A model generated the notes under the pieces. It did not search any database, was not told the DNA's origin, and was given only the letters and a program-made list of their open reading frames with translations. The position numbers and the translations under genes are program-made. From assembly GCF_900094585.1 (NCBI RefSeq), contig NZ_FMAG01000003.1, positions 434,001-498,000 of the forward strand: a stretch of DNA of 64,000 nucleotides, given 5' to 3'. Origin of the DNA: Martinezella multihospitum. Its GTDB lineage: Bacteria > Pseudomonadota > Alphaproteobacteria > Rhizobiales > Rhizobiaceae. Of the stretch, positions 32,925-42,553 are shown one piece after another. Numbering within the stretch: the first letter of the stretch is position 1; each line of letters starts with the position of its first letter.

Positions 32925-33785
32925 TCACATCCGCTGCACATAGCGCTGCAACTCCCTGACATCCGTGGTTGCTTCCTGTTCCTGCTCCGTGGCGCAGCGA
33001 TGCCAGACCTGCGACAGCCGCTCGCGCTCGTGCATGACACGGTTGCGGCCGAGCGTCTTGGCAAGATAGAGCGCCTTGTCGGCGGCGGCGTAGACGGTCT
33101 CCGTCTTGCGATCCCCGCCGATGTCGGCAATCCCGGCGGAAATGGTGATCTTTACCGACCCGCCTTCAATAGCGATCGAATGTTCAGCGATCTGCTCCTT
33201 GATCTCCTCAACGCGCGCGATACGCTCGGCCGTATCCCCGCCATGAATGATGACGCCGAATTCCTCACCGCCAAGCCGGGCAATCACGTCTTCTCCGGTG
33301 AAGGCATCGGAAAACAGCCGCGACACCGCAACGATCACCGCATCACCGGATGCATGCCCGAAACGATCATTGATCGTCTTGAACCGATCCAGATCGAAAA
33401 TCGCCAGCGAGGTGCCGTCTCCGGCCATATTCAACGCCTCGGTGAAGGCACGGCGATTGAGCAGACCGGACAGCATATCGGTGCGGCTCAACTGCTCGAA
33501 TTCGGCACGGGAGACCGCGAGCCTGTGAATGGAAAAGCCTGCCAGCACCGCGAGCGCGCCGGACACGGTGCCTCCGATGATCCATGCCAGCAGAACACCA
33601 AAGCGCATCGCCTCGAAAATTGGCAGTGGCAGAAGATCGAGCCACTGCAGCACAAAAAGCAGCACCAGGATGATCCCCAGCGACATGATGACCGCAACGA
33701 AACTCATCTTAAGCGCGAAAATAAAAATCGCACGTCGCTGCTGAAAATTACCGAGCTCGGCCTGCAGCGAAATCCATTGCTTCAT
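32925..33785 (-). CDS. Membrane diguanylate cyclase (GGDEF)
   Basis: A 286-aa protein with two N-terminal membrane helices (about 24-47 and 60-86) and a C-terminal GGDEF domain (about 98-260). The active-site loop is GGEEF at 172-176, with DLDRFKTINDRFGH before it, so it should make cyclic di-GMP. The inhibitory I-site (RxxD five residues before GGEEF) reads TGED and lacks the Arg, so product feedback is probably lost. The ATG at 33785 has AGGAAGG 8 bases upstream. It lies between ureC and ureE on the same strand; a terminator after ureC suggests its own promoter. Confidence 0.88.
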   Translation of the reverse strand: MKQWISLQAELGNFQQRRAIFIFALKMSFVAVIMSLGIILVLLFVLQWLDLLPLPIFEAMRFGVLLAWIIGGTVSGALAVLAGFSIHRLAVSRAEFEQLSRTDMLSGLLNRRAFTEALNMAGDGTSLAIFDLDRFKTINDRFGHASGDAVIVAVSRLFSDAFTGEDVIARLGGEEFGVIIHGGDTAERIARVEEIKEQIAEHSIAIEGGSVKITISAGIADIGGDRKTETVYAAADKALYLAKTLGRNRVMHERERLSQVWHRCATEQEQEATTDVRELQRYVQRM

Positions 33786-34002
33786 GCGATTCACCTTCCT
33801 CAGCCCACTATTTCAATCATGTGAGATAGGGGTGAAGACGCTTCCAGGTCTTTAATGGAATGATTAAAATGCGGTGCATTTCCCAAGTTGTGAACAGCCG
33901 GGAAGGTGCATCCGCAAAATCCAGTTTGCTAATAGAAATGCGCGATAGCAGCGCCACCATGTCATGTCATTGATATTGCTGCACCCAGTGCGCAGCATGA
34001 GA

Positions 34003-34026
34003 AAAACCCCGGAAAACCGGGGTTTT
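34003..34026 (-). terminator. Terminator after ureC
   Basis: A 10-bp stem (34003-34012 with 34017-34026, AAAACCCCGG/CCGGGGTTTT) with an AAAA loop; on the minus strand the stem ends in a T-run. It should stop much of the ureDABC transcript before the GGDEF and ureEFG genes. Confidence 0.8.
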
Positions 34027-34059
34027 CATATCCGCCGATAATTAAGGGCCGAAATATCC

Positions 34060-35772
34060 TCAGAAAAGGAAATAGCGCTGCGCCATCGGCAGCACGGTTG
34101 CCGGCTCGCAGGTCAGAAGCTCGCCATCGGCCCGCACTTCATAGGTTTCCGGATCCACCTCGATATGCGGCGTCAGGCTGTTGTGGATCATCGATGCCTT
34201 GGAAATGCCGCCGCGGGTGTTCCTGACGGGCAACAACGTCTTGGCGACGCCGAGCTTGCCGGCAAGCCCGGCATCGAACGCGGCCTGAGAAACGAAGGTC
34301 ACTGAAGAATTCGTCCGGTTCTTGCCGTACGCACCGAACATCGGCCGATAGTGCATCGGCTGCGGCGTCGGAATCGATGCGTTCGGATCGCCCATCGGCG
34401 CCGCGGCAATGGAGCCGCCGAGCAGGACCATTTCCGGCTTCACGCCGAAGAAGGCCGGATTCCAGAGTACCAGATCGGCACGCTTCCCGACCTCGATCGA
34501 ACCCACCTCATGGCTGACGCCGTGCGCGATCGCCGGGTTGATCGTATATTTGGCAATGTAGCGCTTCGCACGATAATTGTCGTTGTCGCCCGTCTCCTGC
34601 GCCAGACGGCCACGTTGGCGCTTCATCTTGTCAGCGGTCTGCCAGGTGCGGATCGCCACTTCACCGACGCGGCCCATGGCCTGGCTGTCGGACGAAATAA
34701 TCGAGAAGGCGCCGATATCGTGGAGAATATCCTCCGCGGCGATCGTCTCCTTGCGGATGCGGCTTTCCGCGAAGGCGATATCCTCGGGAATCGACGGCGA
34801 CAGGTGATGGCAGACCATCAGCATGTCCAGATGCTCCGCGATCGTATTAACCGTATAGGGTCGCGTCGGATTGGTCGAAGACGGGATGACGTTCGACTGG
34901 CCGCAGATCTTGATGATGTCGGGCGCATGGCCCCCGCCCGCGCCTTCCGTGTGGAAGGCGTGAATGGTGCGACCCTTGATGGCACCGATCGTATCCTCGA
35001 CGAAGCCGCTTTCGTTCAACGTATCCGTGTGGATCATCACTTGCACATCGTATTCGTCGGCAACGCTGAGGCAGCAGTCGATCGCCGCCGGCGTCGTGCC
35101 CCAATCCTCATGCAGCTTGAGCGCGCAGGCGCCGCCGAGCACCATTTCCTCCAAAGCGGCGGGCAAAGACGCATTGCCCTTGGCCGAAAGGCCGATATTC
35201 ATCGGAAAGGCATCGAAGGATTCGATCATGCGCGCCAGATGCCAAGGCCCTGGCGTACAGGTGGTCGCGAGCGTTCCGTGCGCTGGCCCGGTGCCGCCGC
35301 CAAGCATGGTGGTGATGCCCGACATCAGGGCTTCCTCGATCTGCTGCGGGCAGATGAAATGGATATGACTGTCCATACCGCCGGCGGTGACGATCTTGCC
35401 CTCACCGGCAATTGCTTCCGTGCCCGGTCCGACGATGATGTTGACACCGGGCTGCGTATCCGGATTGCCGGCCTTGCCGATCGCGACGATGCGGCCATCT
35501 TTCAAGCCGATATCCGCCTTGACGATCCCCCAATGATCGAGGATCAGCGCATTGGTGATGACGGTATCGACAGCACCGTTTGCCCGCGTCACCTGGCTCT
35601 GCCCCATGCCATCGCGGATGACCTTGCCGCCGCCGAACTTCACCTCCTCGCCATAGGTGGTGAAATCCTTCTCCACCTCGATGAACAATTCGGTATCGGC
35701 CAGACGCACCTTGTCGCCGACGGTCGGTCCGAACATGCTGGCATAGGCGGCGCGGGAAATCCTGTAGGGCAT
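34060..35772 (-). CDS. ureC: Urease alpha (catalytic) subunit UreC
   Basis: A 570-aa nickel amidohydrolase. Ligands are seen in [12 protein letters not shown] (His pair), the carbamylated K219 in [35 protein letters not shown], and the flap histidine in [13 protein letters not shown]. It hydrolyses urea to ammonia and carbamate in the cytoplasm, as (UreABC)3. The ATG at 35772 has AGGAG 8 bases upstream; a TTG one codon earlier is discarded. It follows the GT29-like gene by 3 bases. Confidence 0.97.
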   Translation of the reverse strand: MPYRISRAAYASMFGPTVGDKVRLADTELFIEVEKDFTTYGEEVKFGGGKVIRDGMGQSQVTRANGAVDTVITNALILDHWGIVKADIGLKDGRIVAIGKAGNPDTQPGVNIIVGPGTEAIAGEGKIVTAGGMDSHIHFICPQQIEEALMSGITTMLGGGTGPAHGTLATTCTPGPWHLARMIESFDAFPMNIGLSAKGNASLPAALEEMVLGGACALKLHEDWGTTPAAIDCCLSVADEYDVQVMIHTDTLNESGFVEDTIGAIKGRTIHAFHTEGAGGGHAPDIIKICGQSNVIPSSTNPTRPYTVNTIAEHLDMLMVCHHLSPSIPEDIAFAESRIRKETIAAEDILHDIGAFSIISSDSQAMGRVGEVAIRTWQTADKMKRQRGRLAQETGDNDNYRAKRYIAKYTINPAIAHGVSHEVGSIEVGKRADLVLWNPAFFGVKPEMVLLGGSIAAAPMGDPNASIPTPQPMHYRPMFGAYGKNRTNSSVTFVSQAAFDAGLAGKLGVAKTLLPVRNTRGGISKASMIHNSLTPHIEVDPETYEVRADGELLTCEPATVLPMAQRYFLF

Positions 35773-35775
35773 CAA

Positions 35776-36399
35776 TCAATCTCCTTGGGAGGCAGAGAGG
35801 AGGTTCGTGTCGGCAAGTCGCCTCAGGCGGCCGAGGGATATGTAGGCGTCTACCAGCCGTTTCTCGGCGGCGAAGGGATGTTCTTCCCAGCCGGTGTGGC
35901 TGAAGCCGGTAATGGCGATATCATCGTCGGGATGGCGTGCTATCACCTCGGCGATCACGATCAGGCCGCTGCTCGGCACCACGTAGGAGCCCGGATCATG
36001 CTCTGCGAGTGCCGCATCGACACCTTCGTGAATGGATTGACCGATCACGACATGCCGCTTGCCGGTTGCCTGACAGAAGGCGGTGAACTGGTCGGTATAA
36101 TCGTCGCAGAAATCGTCGAGCTCGGGATGCGAGATCGCTAGCGGCGCACGCAGCGCCGCGAATTTGATCGGATCGCGCACGCTCCAGATTTCCGACGCGG
36201 CAGCAACGGCAGGGCTCTTGCGCCATTCGGCCGAGCCGAGCATGGCGCGCGCCGGCCGGCCTGTATTGCACACCGCAACGACATCGGTCCGACTGCCGCC
36301 GGCCCCCATCGAGCGGCAATCGTTGAAACGGATCACGAGATCGGCAGCATCGATGACGGCTGCGGCACCTGCCGCCACCTCACCATTGCCGACGATCAT
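35776..36399 (-). CDS. Urease operon accessory protein, GT29-like
   Basis: A 207-aa soluble protein seen in rhizobial urease operons. Residues 1-30 contain VGNGE...AADLVIRFN, which resembles the sialyltransferase-type (GT29) nucleotide-sugar fold motif, and GFSHTGWEEHPFAAEKRLVD near 175 resembles the downstream active-site region. Whether it is a glycosyltransferase is unproven, and no urease chemistry needs one. The start is ATG at 36399 (a GTG precedes it). It lies 17 bases after the LprI-like gene and 3 before ureC, so it is a full member of the operon. Confidence 0.6.
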   Translation of the reverse strand: MIVGNGEVAAGAAAVIDAADLVIRFNDCRSMGAGGSRTDVVAVCNTGRPARAMLGSAEWRKSPAVAAASEIWSVRDPIKFAALRAPLAISHPELDDFCDDYTDQFTAFCQATGKRHVVIGQSIHEGVDAALAEHDPGSYVVPSSGLIVIAEVIARHPDDDIAITGFSHTGWEEHPFAAEKRLVDAYISLGRLRRLADTNLLSASQGD

Positions 36400-36416
36400 C
36401 ACGCTACGCCTGGAAC

Positions 36417-36854
36417 TCACTGATTGCCCTCCGGTCCATCGGCGAGGTCCTTCAATTCCTTGGTCCGGCTCTTCGTCAGGTCCGCCTTGCAGCCGGACAC
36501 GAGCATGGGCTCCATCGAGCCGCCCCGCGCCTGGAACCCTTGGGCCTCGCATTCGCCGTCGCGATAATCCACCCAGGCCCGCTGCGCCTTGAGGAGCGCC
36601 TTTTCCGCGCCCTTCATGTCGTTGTCGAGATCCGCGTCGATGGCAACCATCGCCGCGCGCGTCTTCCTGTATTGCGCATTCAACGCCTTGTCGGCTGCGT
36701 CGAAATCGAGTGCCGCGCAAATATTCAGGTCCGTCTGCGCCTCCGCTTTGGCGCAATCGATTTTAGGCTCGTCCGGATTGTTCTGCGCAAGGCTTGGACC
36801 GCAGACCAGGACCGCGGCAAGAGCCGCCGCAGACGCGAGCAATTTCATCGACAT
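36417..36854 (-). CDS. LprI-like (DUF1311) secreted protein
   Basis: A 145-aa protein with a Sec signal peptide (about 1-24, ending SLA-QNN). The mature part holds the DUF1311/LprI pattern: DCAKAEAQTDLNICAALDFDAADKALNAQY, then QRAWVDYRDGECEAQ, with four paired cysteines. Some members inhibit lysozyme, but most are uncharacterised. Two start codons (36854, 36848) are equally possible. It lies between ureB and the GT29-like gene on the same strand, so it is transcribed with urease though its product is periplasmic. Confidence 0.75.
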   Translation of the reverse strand: MSMKLLASAAALAAVLVCGPSLAQNNPDEPKIDCAKAEAQTDLNICAALDFDAADKALNAQYRKTRAAMVAIDADLDNDMKGAEKALLKAQRAWVDYRDGECEAQGFQARGGSMEPMLVSGCKADLTKSRTKELKDLADGPEGNQ

Positions 36855-36867
36855 CACCCCCAGAGCT

Positions 36868-37173
36868 CTAAAGCTTACCCATGACCAGTTGGCGGAAGCC
36901 GTAGACTTCACGCTTGCCGGACAGCGGGATCAGCGTCACCGAACGCGTCTGCCCCGGCTCGAAACGCACGGCGGTTCCGGCGGGAATATCGAGCCGCATC
37001 CCCTGCGCCTTCTCGCGCTCGAAGGAAAGCCCGGCATTGGTCTCGGCAAAATGATAATGGCTGCCGACCTGCACGGGTCTGTCGCCGGTATTGGAAACCT
37101 CGAGCGTTATGGTCGGCGCTCCGGCATTGAGTTCGATGTCGCCGCCTGCGGCGATGATTTCACCTGGGATCAT
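36868..37173 (-). CDS. ureB: Urease beta subunit UreB
   Basis: A 101-aa structural subunit recognised by [18 protein letters not shown] at the N-terminus, [11 protein letters not shown] near residue 36 and [20 protein letters not shown] C-terminus (here [16 protein letters not shown]). It has no catalytic residues and packs around UreC. The ATG at 37173 has GAGGAG upstream. It follows the DUF1272 gene. Confidence 0.96.
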   Translation of the reverse strand: MIPGEIIAAGGDIELNAGAPTITLEVSNTGDRPVQVGSHYHFAETNAGLSFEREKAQGMRLDIPAGTAVRFEPGQTRSVTLIPLSGKREVYGFRQLVMGKL

Positions 37174-37183
37174 GGTTTTCTCC

Positions 37184-37438
37184 TCATGCGGCCCGTACGG
37201 GCACACATCCCTCAGCTTTCAGAATACGCTTGGTCGAAGCGGGATATTTGACGAGCAAGGACGCCGGGCGGATCGGGCGCCGGACGAAGTTACCGCCGCA
37301 ATTGGGACAGACGCCACCCAATACTCTGCCGGCGCAGTCGGCGCAGAAGGTGCACTCGAACGTGCAGATCATCGCCTCGTTGCTTTCCGGAGGCAAAGTC
37401 CTGTCGCAGCATTCGCAATTGGGCCTCAGCTCCAGCAT
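37184..37438 (-). CDS. DUF1272 small zinc-ribbon-like protein
   Basis: An 84-aa protein starting [16 protein letters not shown] and containing [12 protein letters not shown] and [18 protein letters not shown], the DUF1272 pattern. The nine cysteines are arranged as C-x2-C pairs, so one or two zinc sites are likely. Function is unknown. It lies between ureA and ureB, 7 bases from ureA and 10 from ureB. Nickel or zinc handling for urease is an attractive but untested idea. Confidence 0.8.
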   Translation of the reverse strand: MLELRPNCECCDRTLPPESNEAMICTFECTFCADCAGRVLGGVCPNCGGNFVRRPIRPASLLVKYPASTKRILKAEGCVPVRAA

Positions 37439-37445
37439 CGCAATC

Positions 37446-37748
37446 TCACCGGATCGGTTCATGGACAGTCACGAGCTTGGTGCCGTCGGGGAATGTCGCC
37501 TCGACCTGAACATCATGGATCATCTCGGCAACTCCCTCCATCACCTGATCGCGGGTGATGACATGGGCACCGGCCTCCATCAGCTCGGCAACCGGCCGGC
37601 CGTCGCGCGCGCCTTCGACCACGAAATCCGTGATCAGCGCGATGGCTTCGGGATGATTGAGCTTGACGCCGCGCTCCAGCCGCCGCCGCGCCACCATCGC
37701 CGCCATGGAAATCAGCAGCTTGTCTTTTTCTCTCGGAGTGAGGTTCAT
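37446..37748 (-). CDS. ureA: Urease gamma subunit UreA
   Basis: A 100-aa structural subunit with the canonical [20 protein letters not shown] start, [13 protein letters not shown] near residue 40 and [20 protein letters not shown] at the end. It is complete and begins the ureA/B/C core. A repeat of about 110 bases separates it from ureD. Confidence 0.97.
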   Translation of the reverse strand: MNLTPREKDKLLISMAAMVARRRLERGVKLNHPEAIALITDFVVEGARDGRPVAELMEAGAHVITRDQVMEGVAEMIHDVQVEATFPDGTKLVTVHEPIR

Positions 37749-37774
37749 CGCCTACCTATGGGATTGCTGTTTCC

Positions 37775-37882
37775 AGAGCATGATACCGAAAAGTGTGAAC
37801 GGTTTTCGGACGGCATCATGCTCTACTCGTTTGATTTTGGAGCCGGATGATTTTAGGTCAAGCAGGTCTAAAATCATCCGGC
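37775..37882. repeat. Two-hairpin intergenic repeat, copy 3 (ureD-ureA gap)
   Basis: Hairpin one: AGAGCATGAT.CCGAAAA with TTTTCGG...ATCATGCTCT (37775-37824). Hairpin two: a perfect 15-bp stem, GCCGGATGATTTTAG with CTAAAATCATCCGGC (37842-37856 with 37868-37882). Same general plan as the elements at 26028 and 31462, but a different sequence. Confidence 0.75.
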
Positions 37883-37890
37883 TTCGGGGA

Positions 37891-38712
37891 CTACAGGTTC
37901 CAGACTTTCGGCACAGGCGCTCCATTGCGCAAGGCGGAAATGATCGGAATAAGGATTTTTCTGAGTGCGAAACCGTCGGGCGCGACGAGCCGCACGACGA
38001 GCTTGCCGCCCCAATGGCTGGCGCCACCCATATGCGTTTCAAGAAGCGGCCTGATCCGGCCGAGATAGGTCTCCGCCAGTGGCCCGACGTAAAGCAGGGT
38101 CGCAAAGGCAACCTGGCGGTTCAACACGGCCATCTTGGCCGTCAATGCCGCCACGTCGCCATCCAGACGCAGCTCCTCGGCATGAACCAGCCGCCCGCCG
38201 CGACGGATACGCCAGCGATCGCGAAACAGCCCCTGCTCCATCGCCTCGCCCATGGCTTTCCGCCCGAGCAGGATCGCCTCGACGGCAAGGAATTCGGCCG
38301 TTTCGTCAAGCTCGACATTCAATGCACGTGAAAGCGAGGCGCGATCGAACAGGATGGTTTCCTGTGGCAGCCAATCGACCCGAGCGCCGCTACCGACCCT
38401 GATCGAGGTTTCAACCTCGGCCGTGCCCATCGAAGCCTTGTAGATCTTCTCGCAAGCTTGCGTCGTCACATCGATGCGCGTACCCGGCCCGGCAACGACA
38501 CTCCAATTCATCCGGTCGCCGCCGGTGAGACCGCCGGCGGTGTTGATGATGACCGCCTCCATCGAATGATCGAAGGTTTCCGGCAGCCTGATCTTGGCCG
38601 CTCCTTCCTGGAAAAGCTCGGCAAGGCGCGTACGGCCGCCAAGCGACTTCGCCGCAAGATGGCCGCGACCCCGCGCCCGCTGCGGTCTCGTGCCTGCCGC
38701 CATCATTGCCAT
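37891..38712 (-). CDS. ureD: Urease accessory protein UreD
   Basis: A protein of about 273 aa with UreD motifs: [17 protein letters not shown] near residue 55, [11 protein letters not shown] near 82 and [14 protein letters not shown] [14 protein letters not shown] near 110. UreD is the first accessory factor to bind apo-urease and recruits UreF-UreG. The start is uncertain among several in-frame codons (38724 GTG, 38712, 38706, 38703); GAGAGG lies near 38718. It heads the urease operon, and about 220 bases without a gene precede it. Confidence 0.93.
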   Translation of the reverse strand: MAMMAAGTRPQRARGRGHLAAKSLGGRTRLAELFQEGAAKIRLPETFDHSMEAVIINTAGGLTGGDRMNWSVVAGPGTRIDVTTQACEKIYKASMGTAEVETSIRVGSGARVDWLPQETILFDRASLSRALNVELDETAEFLAVEAILLGRKAMGEAMEQGLFRDRWRIRRGGRLVHAEELRLDGDVAALTAKMAVLNRQVAFATLLYVGPLAETYLGRIRPLLETHMGGASHWGGKLVVRLVAPDGFALRKILIPIISALRNGAPVPKVWNL

Positions 38713-38936
38713 CAGCCTCTCCACACATCACGTCATGCCAAAGCCCGGCCATTGAAGCCCGGCAAGGAATAAATGCAAGCAATTCCTGTGCCTTATGCGA
38801 TCTCCCGCGATATTGGCCTGAAACCGGCCACATCAGCCGCATTTTTCGTCAAACGCCGAAAAGAAAGGCAGTGAGTTTCAGTGGGCCGAACAGATATCGG
38901 AAGCAGATCATAAAAAGCTCTGCCTGCGAAGCGCAT

Positions 38937-39632
38937 CTACACCTTCACCGCCGAGAAGAAGAGGAAGCGCGGCTTGGTCGTCAGGCTCTTGTAGGCCTCC
39001 GGGAAAAGGGTGCTGACCTTGGGGTCCGGCTGCGGCTCGCTCACCACATCGATCCGAAATCCGGCCGATCTCAGCGCATCGAACATGGCATGGAGCGGCC
39101 GATGCCAAAATCGCATGGTGATGTCCTTGCCGCCGCGGTGCCACGTCTCGCTGAAATTATAGGTCCCGAAATAGCTCTCACCGCTGGCCGGATCATGATC
39201 CATGAACGGATGATGCGTCGAAAAGATCAGGCGGCCGCCATCGGACAAGACGCGCCTGAACTCCGAAAGAGGCCGCGACCAATCGCGCAGATAATGCATG
39301 ACCAACGAGGCCACGATCAAATCGAAGGCGCCGTCTTCGAAAGGCAATCGCTCGTTCAAATCGGCCAGCAACAATCGTGCCCGCCCTTCCAGGCGACGCC
39401 GCGCGATTTCGAGCAGGCCGGCGCTCGCATCGACACCGGTCAGGACCGCTCCCCGATCGACGAGGGCGGCGGCATGAGCCCCGCCACCGCAACCCGCATC
39501 GAGGACGCGAAATCCGGCCACATCCCCGGCGAGCGAGAGAATTGCAGGCCGCTCATAATACGCATTCCAGGCATTGTTCTCGTTGTCGGCCTGATAGGCG
39601 GCTGCGAACGCATCATAGTCATTCTCAGACAC
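38937..39632 (-). CDS. Class I SAM-dependent methyltransferase
   Basis: A 231-aa methyltransferase. SAM-binding motif I is VLDAGCGGGAHA near residue 44, the acidic ribose-contact motif is LTGVDAS near 65, and post-motif regions follow (FDLIVASLVMHYLRDW). It is of the UbiE/methyltransferase-11 group; the substrate cannot be inferred. The start is GTG at 39632 with AGGAGG 4 bases upstream; an upstream ATG has no ribosome site. It lies between ureD and the hydroxyacid dehydrogenase gene, all leftward, but 120 bases or more apart. Confidence 0.82.
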   Translation of the reverse strand: MSENDYDAFAAAYQADNENNAWNAYYERPAILSLAGDVAGFRVLDAGCGGGAHAAALVDRGAVLTGVDASAGLLEIARRRLEGRARLLLADLNERLPFEDGAFDLIVASLVMHYLRDWSRPLSEFRRVLSDGGRLIFSTHHPFMDHDPASGESYFGTYNFSETWHRGGKDITMRFWHRPLHAMFDALRSAGFRIDVVSEPQPDPKVSTLFPEAYKSLTTKPRFLFFSAVKV

Positions 39633-39752
39633 TGTTCCTCCTTGCCGGAAAACGGCATACATGAAAGCACTTCGAGTGGTTGACGCCGTACCTTATGGAC
39701 GCACCACCTGTCCGGCGACGCCGTATCGCAGTCTGGGTTTCCGTGTTTCTGC

Positions 39753-40721
39753 CTAGACCACGCGGTCCGGCGGCTCTCGCCCGGCAAAAAAGGCGGTGAT
39801 ATTGTCGACAACCTTCATGCCCATGGCCGTGCGGGTCTCTTCCGTGGCGCTACCGAGATGCGGCAGAAGAACGACATTCTCCATTGTCCGCAGCCGTTCG
39901 GGAACATGCGGCTCCGCTTCATAGACATCGAGACCGGCACCACGGATCGCTCCCTGCTCCAATGCCGATATCAGCGCCGCCTCGTCGACCACATCGCCCC
40001 TTGCCGTGTTGATCAGGAAAGAGCCGGGCTTCATGGCGGCAAGGCGAGCCGCATTCATCAGATGGCGGTTCTCCGCGCCGCCCGGACAATGCAGCGAGAC
40101 GAAGTCGGAGACCTCCAGAACATCCTCGATGGTCTGTAGTTGCATGGCGCCATAGCGCGAAGCTTCCATGGGATCGATGGCAGAGCGGTTGTAGAAGACA
40201 ACATCCATACCGAAGCCGAAATGACAGCGCTGCGCGAAGGCACGGCCGATACGGCCGAAGCCGATGATGCCGACTGTCTTGCCCGTGACTTTGGTGCCGA
40301 CGAGATGCGTCGGCCGCCAGCCGGTCCAGACGCCGGCCCTAACCTCGCGCTCGCCTTCGCCGCCCCGCCGGGCAACCGAAAGAAGCAGCAGCATGGCGAT
40401 ATCGGCCGTGCAGTCCGTCAGCACGCCTGGCGTGTTGGTGACGACTACGCCTCTTTCCTTGGCGGCAGAGATATCGATGTGGTTGAAGCCGACGCCGAAA
40501 TTGCCGAGGATCTTTGAGCGGATACCCCCCTCGAAAAGCGTGGCTGGAAGCTTGTCGGAAACGGTCGACAAGACGGCGTCACAGGTGAGCAGCGCCTCGC
40601 GCAGCTGCTCCGCATCGAGTGCTGCGTCATCCTTGTTCAAAGTGGTGTCGAAACGCTCCGAAAGCACCGCCTCGACCGCCGATGGCCAGCGCCGGGTCAC
40701 GAGAATACGGGGTTTGCTCAT
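39753..40721 (-). CDS. D-2-hydroxyacid dehydrogenase (glyoxylate reductase-like)
   Basis: A 322-aa NAD(P)-dependent enzyme. The nucleotide motif is GIIGFGRIGRAFA near residue 151; catalytic Arg lies in NTARGDVVDE near 238, Glu in LDVYEAEP near 268 and His in LLPHLGSAT near 287. Likely substrates are glyoxylate, hydroxypyruvate or a related 2-keto acid. It follows livK in the direction of transcription, but a hairpin in between suggests separate transcription. Confidence 0.85.
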   Translation of the reverse strand: MSKPRILVTRRWPSAVEAVLSERFDTTLNKDDAALDAEQLREALLTCDAVLSTVSDKLPATLFEGGIRSKILGNFGVGFNHIDISAAKERGVVVTNTPGVLTDCTADIAMLLLLSVARRGGEGEREVRAGVWTGWRPTHLVGTKVTGKTVGIIGFGRIGRAFAQRCHFGFGMDVVFYNRSAIDPMEASRYGAMQLQTIEDVLEVSDFVSLHCPGGAENRHLMNAARLAAMKPGSFLINTARGDVVDEAALISALEQGAIRGAGLDVYEAEPHVPERLRTMENVVLLPHLGSATEETRTAMGMKVVDNITAFFAGREPPDRVV

Positions 40722-40805
40722 GCTGTGATCCTCCTGCCAATACAGGGGAGACTTAAAGCAGCTTCGGCATGAAGGAAATGGCGAACCGATATCGCAGATA
40801 TGAAA

Positions 40806-40828
40806 AAGCCCGGCCTATGGCCGGGCTT
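40806..40828 (-). terminator. Terminator after livK
   Basis: A 10-bp stem AAGCCCGGCC/GGCCGGGCTT around TAT; on the minus strand it is followed by TTT. A second small dyad (TATGCCGG/CCGGCATA) lies at 40842-40861, between it and the livK stop. Confidence 0.7.
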
Positions 40829-40868
40829 CCCTGATCTTGCCTATGCCGGAAAACCGGCATAGCAAAGC

Positions 40869-41990
40869 TTACTTCGAAATTTCGGCGTAGTTGTACTTGC
40901 CGTCGGAACCCTTGGACCACTTGTACATGACATAGTCCGGACGGGTGATGTCGCCCTTGGCGTTGAAGCCGAGGTCGCCGATAGCGGTCTTGAACGGACC
41001 CTTTGCCTTGATTGCGTCGGCAACGGCCATCGGGTCGTTGGAGCCGGCAGCCTTGGCGGCCTCAGCGATGACCTGAAGGGCGGAGTAGGAGTACAGCGTA
41101 TAGCCTTCCGGCTCGTAGCCGGCAGCACGGAACTTCGCGACGAGATCGGCCGAAGCCGGGTTCTTGCGCGGGTCCGGAGCAAAGGTCATCAGCGTACCAT
41201 CGACGGCGTCGCCGGCGATCGAGGCCAGCTCGTTCGAAACGATACCGTCACCCGACATGAAGTGAGCCTTCACACCCTGGTCCGCCATCTGGCGCATGAT
41301 GAGGCCGGCTTCGGTGTGCAGACCGCCGTAATAGACGAAGTCGACGCCAGCCTGCTTCATCTTCGCGATCAGGGCCGAGTAGTCCTTGTCGCCGGGGGTG
41401 ATGCCTTCATAAAGAACTTCCTTCACGCCAGCAGCGTTGAGGTTCTTCTTGGTTTCATCGGCCAGGCCCTGACCATATGGGGTCTTGTCGTGAACGACGG
41501 CAACCTTGGCGCCCTTGAAATTGTCGGCGATATACTTGCCGGCAACCTCGCCCTGCTGGTCGTCACGACCGCAAGTACGGAAGGTGTTCCACAGGCCGCG
41601 CTCGGTGAACTGCGGGTTGGTCGAAGCAGGAGTGATCTGCAGGATGCCGTTTTCAGCGTAGACTTCCGAAGCCGGGATGGAAACGCCCGAGTTGAAGTGA
41701 CCGACAACGAACTTCACGCCGTCAGCGACGAACTTGTTCGCGACCGAAACGCCCTGCTTGGCATCGGAGACGTCGTCGCCGAGTTCGATCTTGATCTTTT
41801 CGCCATTGATACCGCCGGCTGCATTGATGTCTGCAGCTGCCTGCTCTGCACCCTTCTGAAGCTGCGCGCCAAACGCAGCATTCGGGCCTGTCAAAGGACC
41901 ACCGACGCCAACGATAATGTCGGCCTTCGCAACGCCGCCGAAAGCGATCATCGCCGACAAAGCCACCGCCGACAGAAGATACTTCTTCAT
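40869..41990 (-). CDS. livK: Branched-chain amino acid binding protein LivK-like
   Basis: A 373-aa periplasmic binding protein of the Leu/Ile/Val (BraC/LivJK) family. A Sec signal precedes [28 protein letters not shown], the typical N-terminal fold of type I periplasmic proteins. Two cysteines (FRTCGRDDQ... near 130) are noted. It delivers amino acids to LivHMGF. The start at 41990 is [11 protein letters not shown]. It is separated from the small membrane-protein gene by 185 bases and is likely transcribed from its own promoter as well. Confidence 0.9.
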   Translation of the reverse strand: MKKYLLSAVALSAMIAFGGVAKADIIVGVGGPLTGPNAAFGAQLQKGAEQAAADINAAGGINGEKIKIELGDDVSDAKQGVSVANKFVADGVKFVVGHFNSGVSIPASEVYAENGILQITPASTNPQFTERGLWNTFRTCGRDDQQGEVAGKYIADNFKGAKVAVVHDKTPYGQGLADETKKNLNAAGVKEVLYEGITPGDKDYSALIAKMKQAGVDFVYYGGLHTEAGLIMRQMADQGVKAHFMSGDGIVSNELASIAGDAVDGTLMTFAPDPRKNPASADLVAKFRAAGYEPEGYTLYSYSALQVIAEAAKAAGSNDPMAVADAIKAKGPFKTAIGDLGFNAKGDITRPDYVMYKWSKGSDGKYNYAEISK

Positions 41991-42175
41991 ATTATTACTC
42001 CCAATTTTTAAGCGGGTTCCGTTTGATCTGCCCTGCGCGATACCCACCAATCATCACGCCGGTAACGCTTGCATTCCGAACTCTGGAAGCATGACCCTGC
42101 CCGTTCCCGTCTGTTTTTTATGGGCTGGGTGACGCTCTTGGTTGTACGCAGACTGTGCCTAGTTTAGGCGCACTG

Positions 42176-42529
42176 TCAATTCTTCTTCTTCCAGGAAAAG
42201 GCCGAGGTCTTCTCATAGAGCCAGTAATAATTATTCACCATCTGATCGGTACGTCGATACCGGTATCCCGCCGTCGCAAAGATCAGCAGAAGCACGACAT
42301 CGATGATGTAGATGGTGACGTCGAAAACCGGGCCATTGAACAGCGCGTGGTGCAGAAACTGCAGGCCAAGGCCGATCAGAAAGCTGTAGATGACGACAAG
42401 CGGATAGGTTTCCCAGTTGGAGGCAACGGCGCGGCCGGCGCGCCATGCGGTCCAGAAACCAAGAATGACGATAACAGCGCGGATGACCATGCGCCCGCCG
42501 GTATCGGTGTCGAAGAGAAGTCCCTGCAT
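42176..42529 (-). CDS. Small membrane protein of the liv locus (DUF6867-like)
   Basis: A 117-aa protein with three predicted helices (about 13-30, 44-62, 68-87) and a basic C-terminus (SWKKKN). Rhizobial liv clusters often carry such a gene between livF and livK; I think it is DUF6867, but the number is from memory. It begins 24 bases after the livF stop, so it is co-transcribed. Function is unknown, perhaps related to transporter assembly. Confidence 0.65.
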   Translation of the reverse strand: MQGLLFDTDTGGRMVIRAVIVILGFWTAWRAGRAVASNWETYPLVVIYSFLIGLGLQFLHHALFNGPVFDVTIYIIDVVLLLIFATAGYRYRRTDQMVNNYYWLYEKTSAFSWKKKN

Positions 42530-42553
42530 CTCAAATTCTCCGCGAAACGAAAC

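Noticed and set aside
34351..36141. A 596-aa frame on the plus strand
   Set aside because: Antisense to ureC and the GT29-like gene, both firmly recognised; residue composition is not protein-like.
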